Part shown: in pieces, positions 15,225 through 16,249 of the stretch
How the letters are laid out: each line of letters begins with the position of its first letter
How positions within the stretch are numbered: the first letter of the stretch is position 1
NCBI GenBank assembly: GCA_937890875.1
Contig: CALAEB010000573.1
Coordinates: 1 to 16,249 of the forward strand
Reading direction: 5' to 3'
DNA: 16,249 nt
DNA from: an uncultured Anaerolineaceae bacterium
Lineage (GTDB): Bacteria > Chloroflexota > Anaerolineae > Anaerolineales > Anaerolineaceae
The notes under the pieces: model-generated
The model's input: the letters and a program-made list of their open reading frames with translations, nothing else
The model's database searches: none
Told to the model about the DNA's origin: nothing
Program-made: the position numbers and the translations under genes

Positions 15225-15410
15225 AGAGACTTCTTTTATCCCATTGTAAGACTCTGTTATGAAAATCGGTCCTGAAACAAATATTAAACATCGGTTATAC
15301 TCACCACCAAGTGATAAGAGCGCGTCCGGAAAAATTCATCCGCCACACAGTTCCGTCGAAGCTCACTTTTCTGATGAATCTTTTTGATGTCCAGGATCGT
15401 TTTATAAAAT

Positions 15411-16249
15411 ATGAAAAGAATTTTGTTCATCCTATTGTTATCGGCCTTCTTCTCCATGACCGCCTGCACAACCACGGAAAAGCCATCGGATGCGCTTGTA
15501 TCCGAAGCTGTCCAGGGGACATTAACCGCGATGACAGCTTCCGCCGAAACAATTTCCGCCAATCCGGAAAAAACCACCCCGGTCGAACCGCAAAACACCC
15601 CGACAAGACGGGTCATCATTTCCAGTCCGCCGGCAAGCAGCCCCACCCCCAAAACCAGCCCAACCGCAAAGGCTGCTGAAGTGCTCGCGGACGACCTGTT
15701 CAGTCAAAATGCGGGAGCGTTCGGAATTCCCAATTCATTTGAAGATGAGACGATTCGGATGAACCTGGCGGACGGAATCCTGACCATTGAACCAAAAATG
15801 ATGAACGGATGGCGGAACTGGCGTCTCAGGCCGCCTGAATTCAGTGACGGCACCGTTGAAGCCGAATTCCGCTTTAACACCTGCAAAGGCAGCGACCAGT
15901 TCGGTCTTGTTATCCGGGCGGCAAATTACGCTGATGGAAACGGATATTATTGTTCGATCTCCTGCAATGAGGAAGTACAAATCCGGCGGGACCTGGACAT
16001 CATCGCTTCCGCCAGGCTTCCGGAAAACTTACTGAAAAACGACAGCATGAACAGATTGACGGTGTCCGCCAGTGAGGACCTGATTGAGGTATTTGTAAAT
16101 GAGACGAAAATTACGGAAGTCCGTGATGCCGCTTATCAGCAGGGATTCAGCGGTTTCTTCACGGCTCCGACGTACCAGGACACCTTGTCCGTTGCGCTGG
16201 ACCGCTATAAAATAATCGGAGGCCGTTACCAGCCTCCGCAGAAAATCAA
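15411..16249 (+). CDS. Lipoprotein with concanavalin-A-like domain (3' end outside window)
   Basis: An open frame from ATG 15411 to the right edge (279 codons, no stop). The N-terminus MKRILFILLLSAFFSMTAC is a lipoprotein signal with lipobox MTA-C19. A Ser/Thr/Pro-rich linker follows to about residue 88 (SSPPASSPTPKTSPT). Residues about 95-272 look like a beta-sandwich of the LamG/DUF1080-type concanavalin-A-like fold: GTVEAEFRFN, DQFGLVIRAANYADGNGYY and LTVSASEDLIEVFVNE are typical strand patterns of such carbohydrate-binding or glycosidase-like modules. An in-frame stop at 15405 rules out a longer start; the ribosome-binding site is weak (AGGA 14 nt upstream). It is divergent from the nucleoside operon, so shared function is not implied. 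The binding partner is unknown. Confidence 0.85.
   Translation, partial: MKRILFILLLSAFFSMTACTTTEKPSDALVSEAVQGTLTAMTASAETISANPEKTTPVEPQNTPTRRVIISSPPASSPTPKTSPTAKAAEVLADDLFSQNAGAFGIPNSFEDETIRMNLADGILTIEPKMMNGWRNWRLRPPEFSDGTVEAEFRFNTCKGSDQFGLVIRAANYADGNGYYCSISCNEEVQIRRDLDIIASARLPENLLKNDSMNRLTVSASEDLIEVFVNETKITEVRDAAYQQGFSGFFTAPTYQDTLSVALDRYKIIGGRYQPPQKI

Larger units (their letters stand above)
14855..15410. other. Divergent spacer between the SDR operon and the lipoprotein gene
   Basis: About 556 bp with no confirmed gene. The SDR-proximal part (to about 15040) is GC-rich and coding-like. The middle is A/T-rich, with an extended -10 box facing the operon (15116-15124). A long perfect hairpin lies at 15180-15224. 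On the plus strand TATACT at 15296-15301 is a weak -10 candidate for the lipoprotein gene. The rest shows nothing clear. Confidence 0.5.

Overview
This 16.2 kb window looks like ordinary chromosome from a bacterium of roughly balanced base composition. Its two lipoproteins have a Pro/Thr-rich linker right after the lipobox (for example TATPVPPTAT-like), a style common in Chloroflexota of the Anaerolineae. That lineage call is an inference from style and gene content; no rRNA or other marker here proves it. No tRNA, rRNA, CRISPR array, insertion sequence or phage gene was found.

Left part (1-7100). The 3' end of a DegV-family lipid-binding gene runs into a remarkable perfect 30-bp inverted repeat that separates it from the convergent alaS gene (alanyl-tRNA synthetase, minus strand). 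A 323-bp spacer holding a second long perfect inverted repeat and short direct repeats divides alaS from a plus-strand run: an RNA 2',3'-cyclic phosphodiesterase (thpR/ligT family), a GNAT acetyltransferase, a 342-bp structured spacer, and a membrane-anchored beta-lactamase-fold serine hydrolase.

Centre (7101-14791, all minus strand). Seven tightly packed genes look like one transcription unit, read right to left: a KduD-like short-chain dehydrogenase, mtnA (methylthioribose-1-phosphate isomerase family), a BMP-family substrate-binding lipoprotein, a DeoD-type purine nucleoside phosphorylase, a two-domain ABC ATPase, and two permeases. The logic is capture and import of a nucleoside, phosphorolysis to base plus (deoxy/thio)ribose-1-phosphate, isomerisation to a ribulose-1-phosphate-type sugar, and perhaps a redox step. 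The ATPase gene is broken twice, by a 1-nt frameshift and an apparent deletion of about 62 nt. If the sequence is correct, the importer should not work in this strain.

Right part (14792-16249). A leader of about 317 nt with an extended -10 promoter precedes the operon. A third long hairpin lies between this operon and a divergent plus-strand lipoprotein gene with a concanavalin-A-like domain, which runs off the right edge.
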